From: JBKBKN01 sp046294625
GTDB lineage: Bacteria > Bacteroidota > Bacteroidia > M30B66
Assembly: GCA_046294625.1 (NCBI GenBank)
Contig: JBKBKN010000007.1
Coordinates: 82,156-146,155 of the forward strand
Length of the DNA: 64,000 nt
Direction of reading: 5' to 3'
The notes under the pieces are model-generated. The model searched no databases and was not told the origin of the DNA. It saw only the letters and a program-made list of their open reading frames with translations. A program made the translations under genes and the position numbers. Below, in pieces: positions 8,154-20,500 of the stretch (within the stretch, counting starts at the first letter, position 1; each line of letters starts with the position of its first letter).

Positions 8154-10631
8154 TTAATAATCCAAAATACGGATTTCGGTTCTTCTGTTGAGTTGGTGTT
8201 CGGCTTCACTACATTTAACGCCGTTGCCGCAACGGTTCTTGAGTTGTGTTTCTCCATAGCCCTTTCCGGTGATGCGATCGGGGGAGATACCACGGCCAAT
8301 GATGTATTCGGCTGCTGCCTTGGCCCGATTTTCAGATAAAACAAGGTTGTCCTGATCACTACCTCTGCTGTCGGTGTGTGAACCAAGCTCAATTTTCATG
8401 GTAGGATTCTCTTCCATCACTTGCACCACATAATCGAGCACACGAGCCGCATCGGGGCGAATATTGAATTTACCCAAATCATAGAAGATACCTTCCAGCG
8501 CAATAATACCTCCTTCTTTTAGGCGTAAAAGCTTAAGTTCGCGTGTGATTTTTCGGTCTCTCGACGTTGTTTTAATCTCGGCTTTGCTCTTTGAAGTGGA
8601 GAAAAATCCAACCTTTTGGGCCTGAAGGTTGATGGTTTGGTTTTCTTTCACCACAGTTTCGTATTTTCCATCTTCATCGGCAAGCATCTCATTCAGAGAG
8701 CCATCTGTGCTATTAAACAATTTGATTTTGGCGCCTGCAATAGGCTCCCCGGTTTGTTCCTCGGTCACGAAAATGTTGATAATAACTCCTTTTTCGGGTT
8801 GAACGCCCATTAACAAATTAATGTAGGAGTCTTCCGCTTTATCGCATGCAGACTTAAAGGTTTTCTCCACTTGTGGCAGTTTGCCGGAACGCGATACAAC
8901 TTTGTATTCTTTGCAGGGCAACAAGGGGAATACAAAATTGCCTTCACCGTCAGATTTGATGGTGCCAATCACTTTATTGCTTTCCACTTCGGTGATTTCA
9001 ACTTCTGCATCCGCAATGTTTTTGTTTAAATATCGGTCATACACATTCCCTTTCAACTCGAGCTTAGACATGAGCACCACAAGTGGCTCCTTTGCCGGTA
9101 ATGGGCACACGGTTTGCACGGTTTTGATTTCCGTTGGATAATTTTTCAATTCCGAAACGATCCGATATTCCGCGCAACCTTTCAGAAAAAATTCCCCATA
9201 GCCTTCCCCGTCGGTTTTTCCTTTGGCCACCAGGCGATCTTCTTCATAGATTTCAAGTGCAGCTCCCGGGAGGGGTTTATTGGTTTTCTTATCAGCCACG
9301 AGAATTTTCATTGGCTTCGGTGAATAACGGAAGCGGTAAATATCATCTCCCCCTGAACCGCCCTCGCGATTTGATGTGAAAAATCCTGTTTTGGTTGCAG
9401 AGTTATAGATATAGCCAAAATCGTCGGAATAGCTGTTGATGGGATAGCCAACATTGGTGGGAAGTGGAAAATCACCTTCTTTTACAATCTCGCTGTAAAA
9501 CACATCCAAACCGCCTAAACCACCAAGCCCATTTGATGAAAAATAAAGTAAGCTATCGTTGAGCACAAAGGGGAACATTTCATTGCCTTCCGAATTGACA
9601 TTAGGTCCAAGATTTACCGGTCTTGTCCACTTTCCTTCCACTAGCTTAGATACATACAAATCAGTGCCTCCATAACCACCTGGCATATCCGATACGAAAT
9701 ACATGGTTTTGCCATCCGAAGTCAAGGCCGGATGTCCCATAGAATACTGGTTGTTATTAAATTCAAATGGCCTTACATTAGACCATCTTCCATTTTTATG
9801 GTCGGCAAAAAAGATATTGATTTTGTTAATCCCGTCAATGCTTCTTCTTATTCTTCCCTTGTGAAAATTGTTGCGGCTAAACGCCATTAAAGTCTCTTCC
9901 TTATTTAAGCTTGCCGGGCCTTCATTGTATTTTGAATTAATAATATTCGGCAAACGATCATGCATGCCAAAAACTGAATCTCCGGCGGTAAATGGCACAT
10001 GATAAAGATTCAGATAAGGTAAGCCATTCCAGTTATAGGGAGAGCGATTGTAAGACTTCAAATAGGCATCAGATACCACAAGCAAGCCTTTATTGAAGAA
10101 AATCGGTGAGAAGTGATTTCTGTCGGTGTTGAATGCCACGGGTTCAAACGAATAGCTTGATTCATTCACATAATACGCTCTAAAATTCTTGATAGACTCT
10201 ACAAAACGCTGCCCTCTGCGGTCGCCTGCCTTTATTTCGGCATACTTTTTAAACCACTCAATAGCTTGCTCTCTTCGACCATTGCTAAACATGGCCTGAG
10301 CGTAATACAAATAATCGTCATTTTCCTGAATTTCATAATCAAACACGCGCATGTAAGCCTTCTCAGCATTCTTTGAATCGTTGAGCTTTCGGTAGCTCTC
10401 TGCCAGGTATTTTACGGTGAGCGTGCTTCCCGGGTCCCGCTCCAGAGCCATTTCAAACAATTCAGCGGCACGTTTGTAGGCCATATTATCAAATGCCTTT
10501 TTGGCCTTTTGCTCTACGATTGTTTGGGCGCTGGCAGTATTCAGCGCAACGAAACAAAACAACGACAACAGAATCTTAAGCTTCTGCGACCATGTTGAGT
10601 ATTTTTTATGCATATCTTCAGATTTGTGCAT
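8154..10631 (-). CDS. PorE-like protein: TPR, PD40 propeller, carboxypeptidase-regulatory-like domains, OmpA domain
   Basis: An 825-residue exported protein. After a signal peptide ending TASAQ come TPR helices (about 45-150) and PD40-type propeller repeats with strands such as DGKTMYFVSDMPGG and DSLLYFSSNGLGG (about 170-450). Two or three carboxypeptidase-regulatory-like beta domains follow (about 455-690), then an OmpA C-terminal peptidoglycan-binding domain (HTDSRGSDQDN, LSENRAKAAAEYI, GYGE). This order matches PorE, the T9SS component that links outer-membrane PorP to the cell wall. It is the last gene of a minus-strand unit, 7 bp after the PorP/SprF gene, which itself follows the giant type B cargo. 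It may be a cargo-dedicated paralogue rather than the core PorE. The start may be Met7 instead of Met1. Confidence 0.85.
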   Translation of the reverse strand: MHKSEDMHKKYSTWSQKLKILLSLFCFVALNTASAQTIVEQKAKKAFDNMAYKRAAELFEMALERDPGSTLTVKYLAESYRKLNDSKNAEKAYMRVFDYEIQENDDYLYYAQAMFSNGRREQAIEWFKKYAEIKAGDRRGQRFVESIKNFRAYYVNESSYSFEPVAFNTDRNHFSPIFFNKGLLVVSDAYLKSYNRSPYNWNGLPYLNLYHVPFTAGDSVFGMHDRLPNIINSKYNEGPASLNKEETLMAFSRNNFHKGRIRRSIDGINKINIFFADHKNGRWSNVRPFEFNNNQYSMGHPALTSDGKTMYFVSDMPGGYGGTDLYVSKLVEGKWTRPVNLGPNVNSEGNEMFPFVLNDSLLYFSSNGLGGLGGLDVFYSEIVKEGDFPLPTNVGYPINSYSDDFGYIYNSATKTGFFTSNREGGSGGDDIYRFRYSPKPMKILVADKKTNKPLPGAALEIYEEDRLVAKGKTDGEGYGEFFLKGCAEYRIVSELKNYPTEIKTVQTVCPLPAKEPLVVLMSKLELKGNVYDRYLNKNIADAEVEITEVESNKVIGTIKSDGEGNFVFPLLPCKEYKVVSRSGKLPQVEKTFKSACDKAEDSYINLLMGVQPEKGVIINIFVTEEQTGEPIAGAKIKLFNSTDGSLNEMLADEDGKYETVVKENQTINLQAQKVGFFSTSKSKAEIKTTSRDRKITRELKLLRLKEGGIIALEGIFYDLGKFNIRPDAARVLDYVVQVMEENPTMKIELGSHTDSRGSDQDNLVLSENRAKAAAEYIIGRGISPDRITGKGYGETQLKNRCGNGVKCSEAEHQLNRRTEIRILDY

Positions 10632-10638
10632 GTTCTTA

Positions 10639-11568
10639 TCAGAAATATCTTGGTGTTAAGTTTTTATCCTTACTGAAACCCCAGTTGTAGCGTAACATCA
10701 CTTCATGCGTGCCACCGGAGTATCGACTGAGCGCATTAACGGTCTGGTCGAAGGCGTAGCCTAAGCGAAGGCTTCTAGTAAGCTGTAATTCTCCCATCAC
10801 AGTAATGGCATCCATTGTGCGATAGCTCACTCCCAGGCCAATATTTTCGTAAAAATAAATCTGCATGTTCAGGTCAATCTGCAAGGGCGCTCCACTGGCA
10901 TATTTCATGAGCATGCTAGGTTTGAGTTTGGTAGTAGGTCCGATATCGATGACATAACCCCCGGTAAGGAATGCGTGCGTTCTTCGGCGCGCCACAAACA
11001 CACTATTGAGCTGCTGATCGCTGATGATGTTGTTTCGAATATGCGGCACACTGAAGCCCACAAAAAAGCGGTCGTTATACCAAAATGCTCCTGCTCCGTA
11101 ATTGAAGCTCCATTGACTGATGTTCGATGCAAATGCCTGATCGAATTCCTGATTGGGGCTCAAGGATGCCTGGGTGAGGTTGGCCGCAAAATTTTCTAAT
11201 CCGGCTTGCAGTCCAAGACTTAATCTTGATTTTGGAAAACTCAAGTGATACGCATAAGATGTCATTAAGCCATTGGTGTTAATGAGCCCATGCTGATCGT
11301 TTACAAAACTCAAACCAAGCGCTACATTTTCGTTACGCATAGGGCCATGCACATTGAAACCCGCTGTCTGCGGTGCACCCGGCAGGTTCAACCACTGTCT
11401 TCTGAAAATCAATTGAGCCTGCGCCTGATCAAATACGCCACTGTAGGCCGGATTGAGCGCCAATTGATTGAACATGTACATGCTATACTGCGCATCCTGC
11501 TGGGCTTTTGACACCCCTAGCACGAGCGTGCAGATGATTGCGATGAAGGTTAATTTAATCTTGTTCAT
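10639..11568 (-). CDS. PorP/SprF-family type IX secretion membrane protein
   Basis: A 309-residue outer-membrane beta-barrel protein of the PorP/SprF family. It has a signal peptide ending SKAQ, then the family hallmark QDAQYSMYMFNQLALNPAYSG, an RRQW motif, and many amphipathic strands down to YNWGF near the end. Family knowledge: SprF is needed for surface delivery of SprB, a type B sorting-domain protein, and genes of this family often sit beside the cargo they serve. Here it lies 15 bp after a 3270-residue type B cargo gene and 7 bp before a PorE-like gene, which fits that pattern. Whether it is the core PorP or a cargo-specific paralogue cannot be told from the window. Confidence 0.9.
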   Translation of the reverse strand: MNKIKLTFIAIICTLVLGVSKAQQDAQYSMYMFNQLALNPAYSGVFDQAQAQLIFRRQWLNLPGAPQTAGFNVHGPMRNENVALGLSFVNDQHGLINTNGLMTSYAYHLSFPKSRLSLGLQAGLENFAANLTQASLSPNQEFDQAFASNISQWSFNYGAGAFWYNDRFFVGFSVPHIRNNIISDQQLNSVFVARRRTHAFLTGGYVIDIGPTTKLKPSMLMKYASGAPLQIDLNMQIYFYENIGLGVSYRTMDAITVMGELQLTRSLRLGYAFDQTVNALSRYSGGTHEVMLRYNWGFSKDKNLTPRYF

Positions 11569-11583
11569 GTTATTCGCAGTATT

Positions 11584-14500
11584 TTATCGCCATAGCGTGA
11601 GATAACCCACCCTCGGACTGAATTCAAAATCAAATTGAAGGATATAATAATAAGTACTTTCAGGCAATGCATCACCTGCGAGCACCAAACTTGTGTTCAC
11701 ATTGCAAGTTCCGTCCCAGTCATTCTTGTAATCATTGCTTTCATAAACCTTCACACCCCATCGATTGAAAACCTGAAGCCTTACTCTTGCACCATCCGGC
11801 AAATTGTAAATCACAAACTTATCGTGAACGCCATCGCCGTTTGGAGAGAACCCATCAGGAATAAAAATAGGTTGCGTAGTATCGCAGGCACTAAAAAGAA
11901 TAGGTAAGATAACAAGGTCAAAAAATGAGCTAGAGCTGCAGCCTTCAGAGCTTGCGGTGAGCGTGAAGCGAATGGTTGCTCCGGAAGGTAAATTGCTTAC
12001 CGGTATGCCATTATTTGTTGGTTGCCCAAATACTACATTAGTATTATTGCTTGTCCATACATAATCGAAGCCGGTACCTATAGGAATTGGTAATACATAG
12101 TCTTGTCCTACACAGATGGATGTGTCTGCCGGGACAGGTGGTGGTGGAATATCAATAAATACCACATTTACCGTATCGCTTGATGAGCAAGGGCCATTCA
12201 CAATCGTCCAAACAAACTGATTTAATCCGGGAGAGATTCCATTCAGCGGCGTGTTGTTTTGTGAGGCGGAGATAAAATTACCACTTCCACTGATTACCGA
12301 CCAAGTTCCTACACCATCAACGGCCACATTAGCTGCAAGCACAGTCGAATCGCGGCAAATGACTTGGTCGGGTCCAGCATTGGCTACCGTAGCCGGCGGA
12401 TTGACTAAAATATTCACCGTGTCACTTACCGTAAAGCCTTGTGAAGTGACAGACCAAACAAATTGATTGTTGCCAAGGCTTAGATTTTCAACCAGAGTGA
12501 TGTTCTCATTAGGATTCAGAATGTTGCCCGATCCACTGATTTGTGTCCAAACACCGCTATCCGGCGGTGTGAGTGAATTGCCACTGAGCAAGGCACTATT
12601 TCCGCATATTGATTGATCCGAACCTGCGTTCACTTCAATATTTGGCATCATGATGGTGATAATGAGCGTGTCAAACGCACAGGCCGGTGGAAGCGGGATT
12701 CCATTATCGCAGACCAGAATGATTACCGTGTCATTTCCGGCAAAGCCTGTATTGGGCGTATAAGTGTAATTGCCCAAAGAATCTATTACGAAGCTGCCGT
12801 TTGAAGGGCCTGCAATAACTCCATTCACTACCAAATCTGTTCCCTCGGGGTCGAAGTTATTGTCATTCATATTGCCCGAAATCGGCTGATTGAATGGGCC
12901 TGATACAACGTCGTTTACAGTAACAGGCGGATCATTGACTGCATTCACCACAATGATGATGGTATCATTTGCACATAATACCGGCTCAATCACACTATCG
13001 CACACCAATACAACGATGGTGTCAATACCAGACCAGTTTGCATTTGGAATATAGGTAAATGTGCCATCAGGAGTGATAGTAAAGCTGCCGTTTGACGGGC
13101 CATTAACCGGAATAGTATCCACTACCATGGGGTTTCCATTCGGGTTAGAATTATTCGCCATGATATTGCCTCCTAAAGGTACATCTTCGCTGGTAGTAAA
13201 GTTATCATTCTCGGTTTGTGGCGGTAATTGTTGAAGTATCGAATCATTCACAAACACAAACAAGGTGTCGAACACACAAATTGGTGGTAGTGGAATACCT
13301 GAGTCGCACACCAAAACCACAATGGTATCAATACCTAAGAAATTGTCATTAGGGGTATAGGTGAAGTTTCCATTGCTGTTAATGACAATAGAGCCATTTC
13401 TTGGACCAAACACTGGTACAGTATCCAAGGTCAATGCTGTTCCATCCGGATCGAAATTATTATCCATCATATTTCCGCTTACCGGTGTGTTTCTCGTTGT
13501 GAAGGCAGTGTCATTAATTGCCACCGGCGGATTGTTCAACGGATTCACCGTGATGATAATGGTATCAAGTGCACAAGCAGGCGGAAGCGGAATGCCATTA
13601 TCACAAACGTTCACCACAATGGTATCCTGACCATTAAACAACGGATTAGGGGTGTATGTAAAAGAGCCATCAGGATTGATGATCACCGTTCCGTTTGATG
13701 GGCCGACTACAGGCGTTGTATCTGCCGTGAGCTCAGTACCATCCGGGTCAAAATTATTGGTTATAAAATTGCCCGACACAGAAACGTCTTCATCTGTAAT
13801 GAAGAAATCATTTACTGTTGTAGGCGGTGTATTGCACGAGAAGTTGATAACAATGTTCGCGCTTGATGGAGGACAGTCGCCCAAAGTGAGTGTCCATGAA
13901 AGTACATTCGCACCTTCCTGCAAATTGCTGATTACCGCATTTGGATTGTTCACATCATCTATTGTACCGCTACCACTCAGAATAGCCCAGGTGCCGCTTG
14001 CCCCTGCAGGGAGATTGGCATTAAGCTGTAAAGTGTTGCTGCAAAGAAACGTATCTGCACCGGCATTGGCAACAGGTGGCGTAAGTCTTGTAATGCTTAC
14101 TTGATCAAATACCTGACAATCGCCAAAGGTCACCGTGTAAACGAATGTATTTACACCAAATGCCAGATTATTGACAAAAGGATTGGGAATAGCTGTATTG
14201 TCAAAGTTACCTAAGCCACTCAATACCATCCATGAACCTGTTCCTTGTACCGGGGACATAGCATTGAGTGTGATATTGTCTATGCAAATGGTTTGATCTT
14301 CACCTGCATCGGCAGTAAGTGGATTTTCATCCACCTGAATTGCAACGGTATCACTAACCGACAGGCAAACCCCATTGCTTACATTCCAAATAAACTGGTT
14401 GATGCCCGGCAACAAGTCTGTGGCAAGGCTCTGCGGATTGTTTACATCGGAGAAAGTAGCATTACCCGTTAAAACAGACCAGGTACCGTTGCCAATTGTA

Positions 14501-17500
14501 GGAGCACTTGCCTGCAACTGAACGCTTGTGCCGCAGCTTGTTTGATCAGCCCCTGCGAAAGCTGTGGTAGGCTGCTCAAAGCTGTTCACTGTAGCCAAAG
14601 CGCTTACCGGGTCACAATCGGCAAAAATTAAAGTCCAAAGGAAAGTATTGGTTCCAAAGCTTAGGCCAGAAACGGTGGTTGTTGGGCTAGATGGGTCTTG
14701 TATGCTACCTGAACCACTCACCAAAGTCCATGTACCTGTGGCTCCGTTTGGCAAATTGCCCGTAAGTTGGGCATCCGTTCCGCAAACATCCACCACAGCT
14801 GTTACCGCCGCTTCTACATTTTCTATACGATTAATCGTGAATAATGCCCCGCTTGGTGGACAAACACCATTGCTTACCCTCCATTCAAATACATTATTAC
14901 CAATCTCTAAACCTGTAACCAGTGAATTAGGATTTGATGGATCCGACACGATGGAATTGCCGGAAAATACCTGCCAGATCCCGACTCCAACGGCGGGCAA
15001 AACTGCCGACAAGTTGGCTTGTGGCTGACAGGTGGTTAAATCTTCACCAACTATTGCATCGGACGGAGGGGCGAAACGTGTTATTACTACATCATCATCT
15101 GTTGGTGGACAAGAACCGCCAGGTGTATTTACCGTCCAACGGAAAATATTTGCTCCTATGCCAAGGCCGCTAACTGGAGAAATCGGATTGCTCGCATCGG
15201 CAATCACACCACTACCTGAAACCAAAGTCCACTCACCTGTACCATTTTGTGGTGTAGCTGCTGCAAATTGAGTACTTTCTGCACAGATTTGCTGGTCAGG
15301 TCCGGCATTGGCAGGGCTGGCATTCTTTTCGCGTTCTATTAAAACTGTGTCTACGCTTGGCGGACAAACACCATTTGATACGGTCCAAACAAACTGATTT
15401 GCACCCACTTGCAGGTTGTTGACCAAGCTTATGTTGGATGTATTGTTTTGGATGTTTCCCGAACCCGCAATTAAAGTCCAGATTCCAGTTCCAATGGCAG
15501 GCTCAGCGGCATTAAGCGTAGCATTGGCTCCACACACGATTTGATCTGCACCGGCAAAAGCTGATGATGGTGGTAAATTACGTGTAATAGTCACTTCATC
15601 GCTCACCGGAGGACAAGAACCACTGCTCACAGTCCATCTAAAAACATTTGTACCGGGGCTTAAGCCGTTTACAGCCGAATTAATATTGTTGGGGTCTTGA
15701 ACGTTTGCTCCACCGGACACCACTGACCAAACACCGACTCCAAACGGAGGTGTTATAGCTGCAAGATTAGCTGTTTCGGCACATACACTAAAATCTGCGC
15801 CTGCGTTCGCTTCAAGATTAATTTCTTCTCTGATAATCACGACCTGATCGGTTGATGGCGGGCATGCACCATTGGTGATGGTCCACTGCAATACGTTTAC
15901 TCCTACTGCGAGTCCACTTACAGTGGTATTAAACTGATTGGCATTAGAAAAATTTCCGCTTCCTGTAATCACTGACCAAGTACCTGACCCGACTTCAGGA
16001 TTGTTTGCATCAAGTGCGGTCTGATCGGAGCAAATCGTTTGATCTGCGCCGGCATTTGCTGCATCGGGAAAAGACGAGAAAGTGATGGTAACCTGAGCCG
16101 AATCTGAACAAGCACCGCGCATTACCTTCCATTGCAACACTACCGTTCCTATGGATAATTCCTGTAAAACGGTATTCGGATTGGTAATATCGTTGATGGT
16201 GCCCGAACCGGATATAAAACTCCAAACACCAGTGCTGCCTTCCGGCAAAATTGCTGCCATTTGCGTTTGTGTTTCACAAATGATTTGATCTGGACCAGCA
16301 TTAGCTGTGAGATTATTCTCATCTACCACAATACTTACCTCGTCAAAAGACGGAGGACAATTTCCTAAACTAATTGTCCAGCGAAACACATTGATGCCGG
16401 GCAAAAGGTTATTTACTTCTGTAACCGGCGAATTAGGACTCAGAATATTACCCTGTCCGGTAATTAATGTCCAAACTCCTGTTCCATTTACTGGGCTATT
16501 ACCATTTAAACCAGTGGAAGTGACACATATTTGCTGATCAGCTCCAGCCTGAGCCACATCGGGGGCTTGATTCACTGTGATACTTACCTGATCGGTCGAA
16601 ATGCACACTCCTGCTGTGATGGTCCAACTTAAAACAGTTGTTCCAATAGGCAGTGCGCTAATTGTTGCATTGGGATTGTTTACATCACTTAAATCACCCC
16701 CTCCGGAGATAATTGTCCATACACCGGTTCCATTGTTAGATGCATTGCCTTGTAATACAAAACTGTTGTCGCAGATGCTGACATCATCACCGGCATTGGC
16801 TGGCTGCGAAATTTCATCGACACTGATGATGACTTGGGCAACAGAAGGCGGACAAGCACCATTACTCACTGTCCAGCTAAATATGTTGTTGCCCGGCTGA
16901 AGGTCGGTTACTGATGATGTTGGATTGGCAGGATCTGTAATGACTCCTGACCCACTAATCAATGTCCATAAACCACTGCCTATTGCAGGGGTGTTGGCAT
17001 TTAAAGTTGCAGTATTTGCGCAAATTTGTTGGTCGGTTCCGGCTACTGCTGTAGATGGCAATTCATCGCGTGTAATCGTCACTTCGTCGAAGGTCTCACA
17101 AGCACCATTAACTATCGTCCAACGGAACACATTTGCCCCACTACTTAATCCGCTAACAGATGAATTCGGATTATTAATATTACCTACTGTAGCGCCGCCC
17201 GAAATAACCGTCCAAGTGCCTATACCTGCAGAAGGTGTATTTCCTAAAAGATTGGCTGTGGTGGCACATATTGAGAAGTCTGCACCAGCATTGGCCTGAA
17301 CCGGAATTTCATCTACTGTAACCGTTACTTGCGCGGTGGAAGGCGGACAAGCTCCATTGCTGATTGTCCATGCAAAAACATTGTTTCCCGGTTGCAGATT
17401 GTTCACCACGGTGCTTGCCGAACCGGCATTATCAATGTTGCCAGCTCCGCTAATCAGCGTCCAAATACCTGTTCCAACAGAAGGTACATTTCCGTTTAGC

Positions 17501-20500
17501 TGCACCGCTGTACCACAAACCTGTTGATCAGTGCCTGCATTTGCAGGTGTTGGCAATTGGTCGCGGGTAATAACAACCTCGTCTTGTGTAACACAAGTTC
17601 CGTTGGTTACTGTCCAGCGGAAGGTGTTGACGCCAAATCCGAGATTGTTAACAAGCGTGTTCGGTTGGTTGGGATTGCTAATATTGCCAGATCCGCTCAC
17701 CAACGTCCATGTGCCTGAGCCTGAAGATGGGTTCACCGCATTCAGATTCACACTTTCACTACAAACCTGTTGATCAGATCCGGCATTTGCCTGAATCAAT
17801 TCATCTACCTGAATCACCAGCTGTGCTGTGGATGGCGGACAAACACCATTGCTCACAGCCCACTGAAACACATTGGCTCCCGGCAATAGATTGTTCACTG
17901 TCGTGTTGTTGGTATTGGGATTTAGAATATTTCCTGAACCTTCGAGTAGAGTCCACACGCCCACGCCTACGTTTGGTATCTGAGCATTTAGCTGAGTCGT
18001 ATTCTCACAAATTTGTTGATTAGGCGAAACCACCGCTTGTGAAGGAACAGCATCGCGAAGTATTACCACATCATCAAATGATGTACAAGAACCATTCACC
18101 AAAGTCCAGCGAAAGACATTTGCACCAATGCCTAAACCGTCAACTTGTGAAGTTGGGCTTGATGGATTGATAATATTTCCGGAACCGCTCACTAATGTCC
18201 ACGTGCCAATGCCTGCTGCAGGGACACTCGCATTGAGTTGAGCAGTAACTGAGCACACTTGCTGATCGGCTCCTGCATTCGCTACGATAGTAGAATCGGA
18301 AACCGTGATGGTGGTCGATGCAGTATTAGGTGGACAATTGCCATTGGTCACCGTATATATAAATGTATTCACCCCCGGGCTTAAATTGCTAACCGGCGTG
18401 GTTGGAGATGCAGGGTTTAATATGTTTCCGCTTCCGGTTGACTGCGTCCAGAGACCAGTACCAATATTAGGAGCAGTAGCTGTTAAAGTCGCAACTGTTC
18501 CACAAATCTCTTGCGCCGATCCGGGAACAGATGGTGAAGGCGGTAAAAATCTTGTGATGGTAACCTGTGAAACATTCGGTGGGCAAATCCCATTGGAAAT
18601 GGTCCATTGAAAAACGTTGTTGCCGGGCGACAAATTGCTCACCGTAGCTGTTGGCGCATTAATATCAGAAAACACTCCTGTCCCTGAAATGACTGACCAA
18701 GTTCCGGTGCCGATTAACGGGAAATTGGCATTGAGATTAGCTGATGTTGCACATACTTGTTGATTGTTCCCAGCCACAGATTGATCTGGAAAAGGAATAC
18801 GGGTCACCGACACTGTATCTCTCGACACGCAATTGGATCCATTTGTGATGGTCCACACAAATCGGTTTACACCAATGCCTACATTGTTCACAGCTGATGT
18901 TGGCGATGCTGGGTTCACTATGTTTCCGGAACCCGACAAAAGAGTCCATAACCCGGAGCCTACTGATGGAGTATTTCCCTGTAAGTTAAATGTTTCTGCA
19001 CAAATGGCAATGTTGTTTCCTGCATTGGCGGTAGTTGGCAGCGGCACAAGTGTTACCTGTATGGTCGTATCTACGCTACACAAGCTATTATCGGTTACAG
19101 TAACCTGATAATTGCCTCCTTGCGTAATGACTAAATTCTCTCCTGTTACATTCCCTCCGGCTGGAAGAGTCCATTGAATATTCGATGCGGCTATTCCTGC
19201 ACTGCTGCTGGCTTCAACAGACAATGTAATGGAGCTTCCGGCACAAATTTCGAGTACGGACGGTCCAATGGCATCAATACTTAAATCGCCAAATTCGCAA
19301 CAATCTACACTGGATATACTCACCACATTATTGGTGTAGTCACACTCCGGATAAGTAGTGATGGGGAATGTGATTGGCGACGGTTGTGTCCCATTGTCAT
19401 TGAGCACTACAAAAAGGTTGAATGGCTTAGGGAGTAATGAAATATCTATCGACACAGCAACAATCACTGAATCGCCCGGAGTTAATATTTGATTGAGTTT
19501 AATAGGCGATGGAGTTGTGTTGATCAGTGTGGCACCGGACTGAAACGGGCTTCCGTTGTAGAAACTCACTACTGCACCTGTATCTGCATTTACATCACCC
19601 ACATTCTTAATAACCAGATTCAAGTTATATGTTTCGGAGCCATCGCATTCCTGTTGACCAACCAAAGTAAGCTGAAGGTCTGTTGCCAGATAAACCGGAC
19701 AACCATCTTGAGTGTAAGTGGTTGCCTGTTGCAAGAAGGTGTTGAACGGACGATTTTCATTGCACTGCGAAAAGGGACACTGCACATTGGAAAGCAAAAT
19801 TTGATGAGGTTGCTGTTGAATGGGAACCGTTAAGTCGTTGTTGATGTTTACATTGTGATAAGAATACTGATTCCAAATTCTACGGCATGGAGCCCAAACC
19901 TGATTCAATGGACCAAATAATGCCACATGACCCACATTGATGCTATTATTACCGCAGGTCACACAAATCTCTGCTTGTCCATCACCGTCTACATCAGCCA
20001 CTACGGGCATTTCTGCTCCTGTGCCTGAAATACATTCAAATGTGGCAATATCAACTGCAGAAGTTCCACTACCATTGATAATTCTAAGGTTCGTTTCATC
20101 GCGATAAACCAACTCACTGATCCCGTCCTGATTGAAGTCAAACATGGTGATTCCCGTGAAACCGGATACGTCTGAAGTAACCAAAGTCCACTTCAAGGCA
20201 AGTGTTGGCGTGCCGTTGTACTTTAATGCATAAACTCTTCTAGAACGCGTTACCCCAATTTCAGGTGTACAATCATTGTCCATATCACCAATAAAAGGCA
20301 GTCCTGTCCAATTGCCTCCGGTATTTGGCAATGAGCGGCTTGCAATCACAGAAGGGGTTCCGCGCGGGTTCCAAACATATAAATCTGCTGTGCCTCCGCG
20401 AGTAGCTACAATCACATCGAGTTGACCATCTAAGTCTATATCAGCAATGGATGTGAAACCATCGTTACGCCCTTCAATGGTGATGGCATTCATAGTGTTG

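Noticed and set aside
13361..18610. Many plus-strand frames antisense to the giant cargo gene
   Set aside because: They are shadows of the repetitive gene on the other strand; no signal peptides or families.
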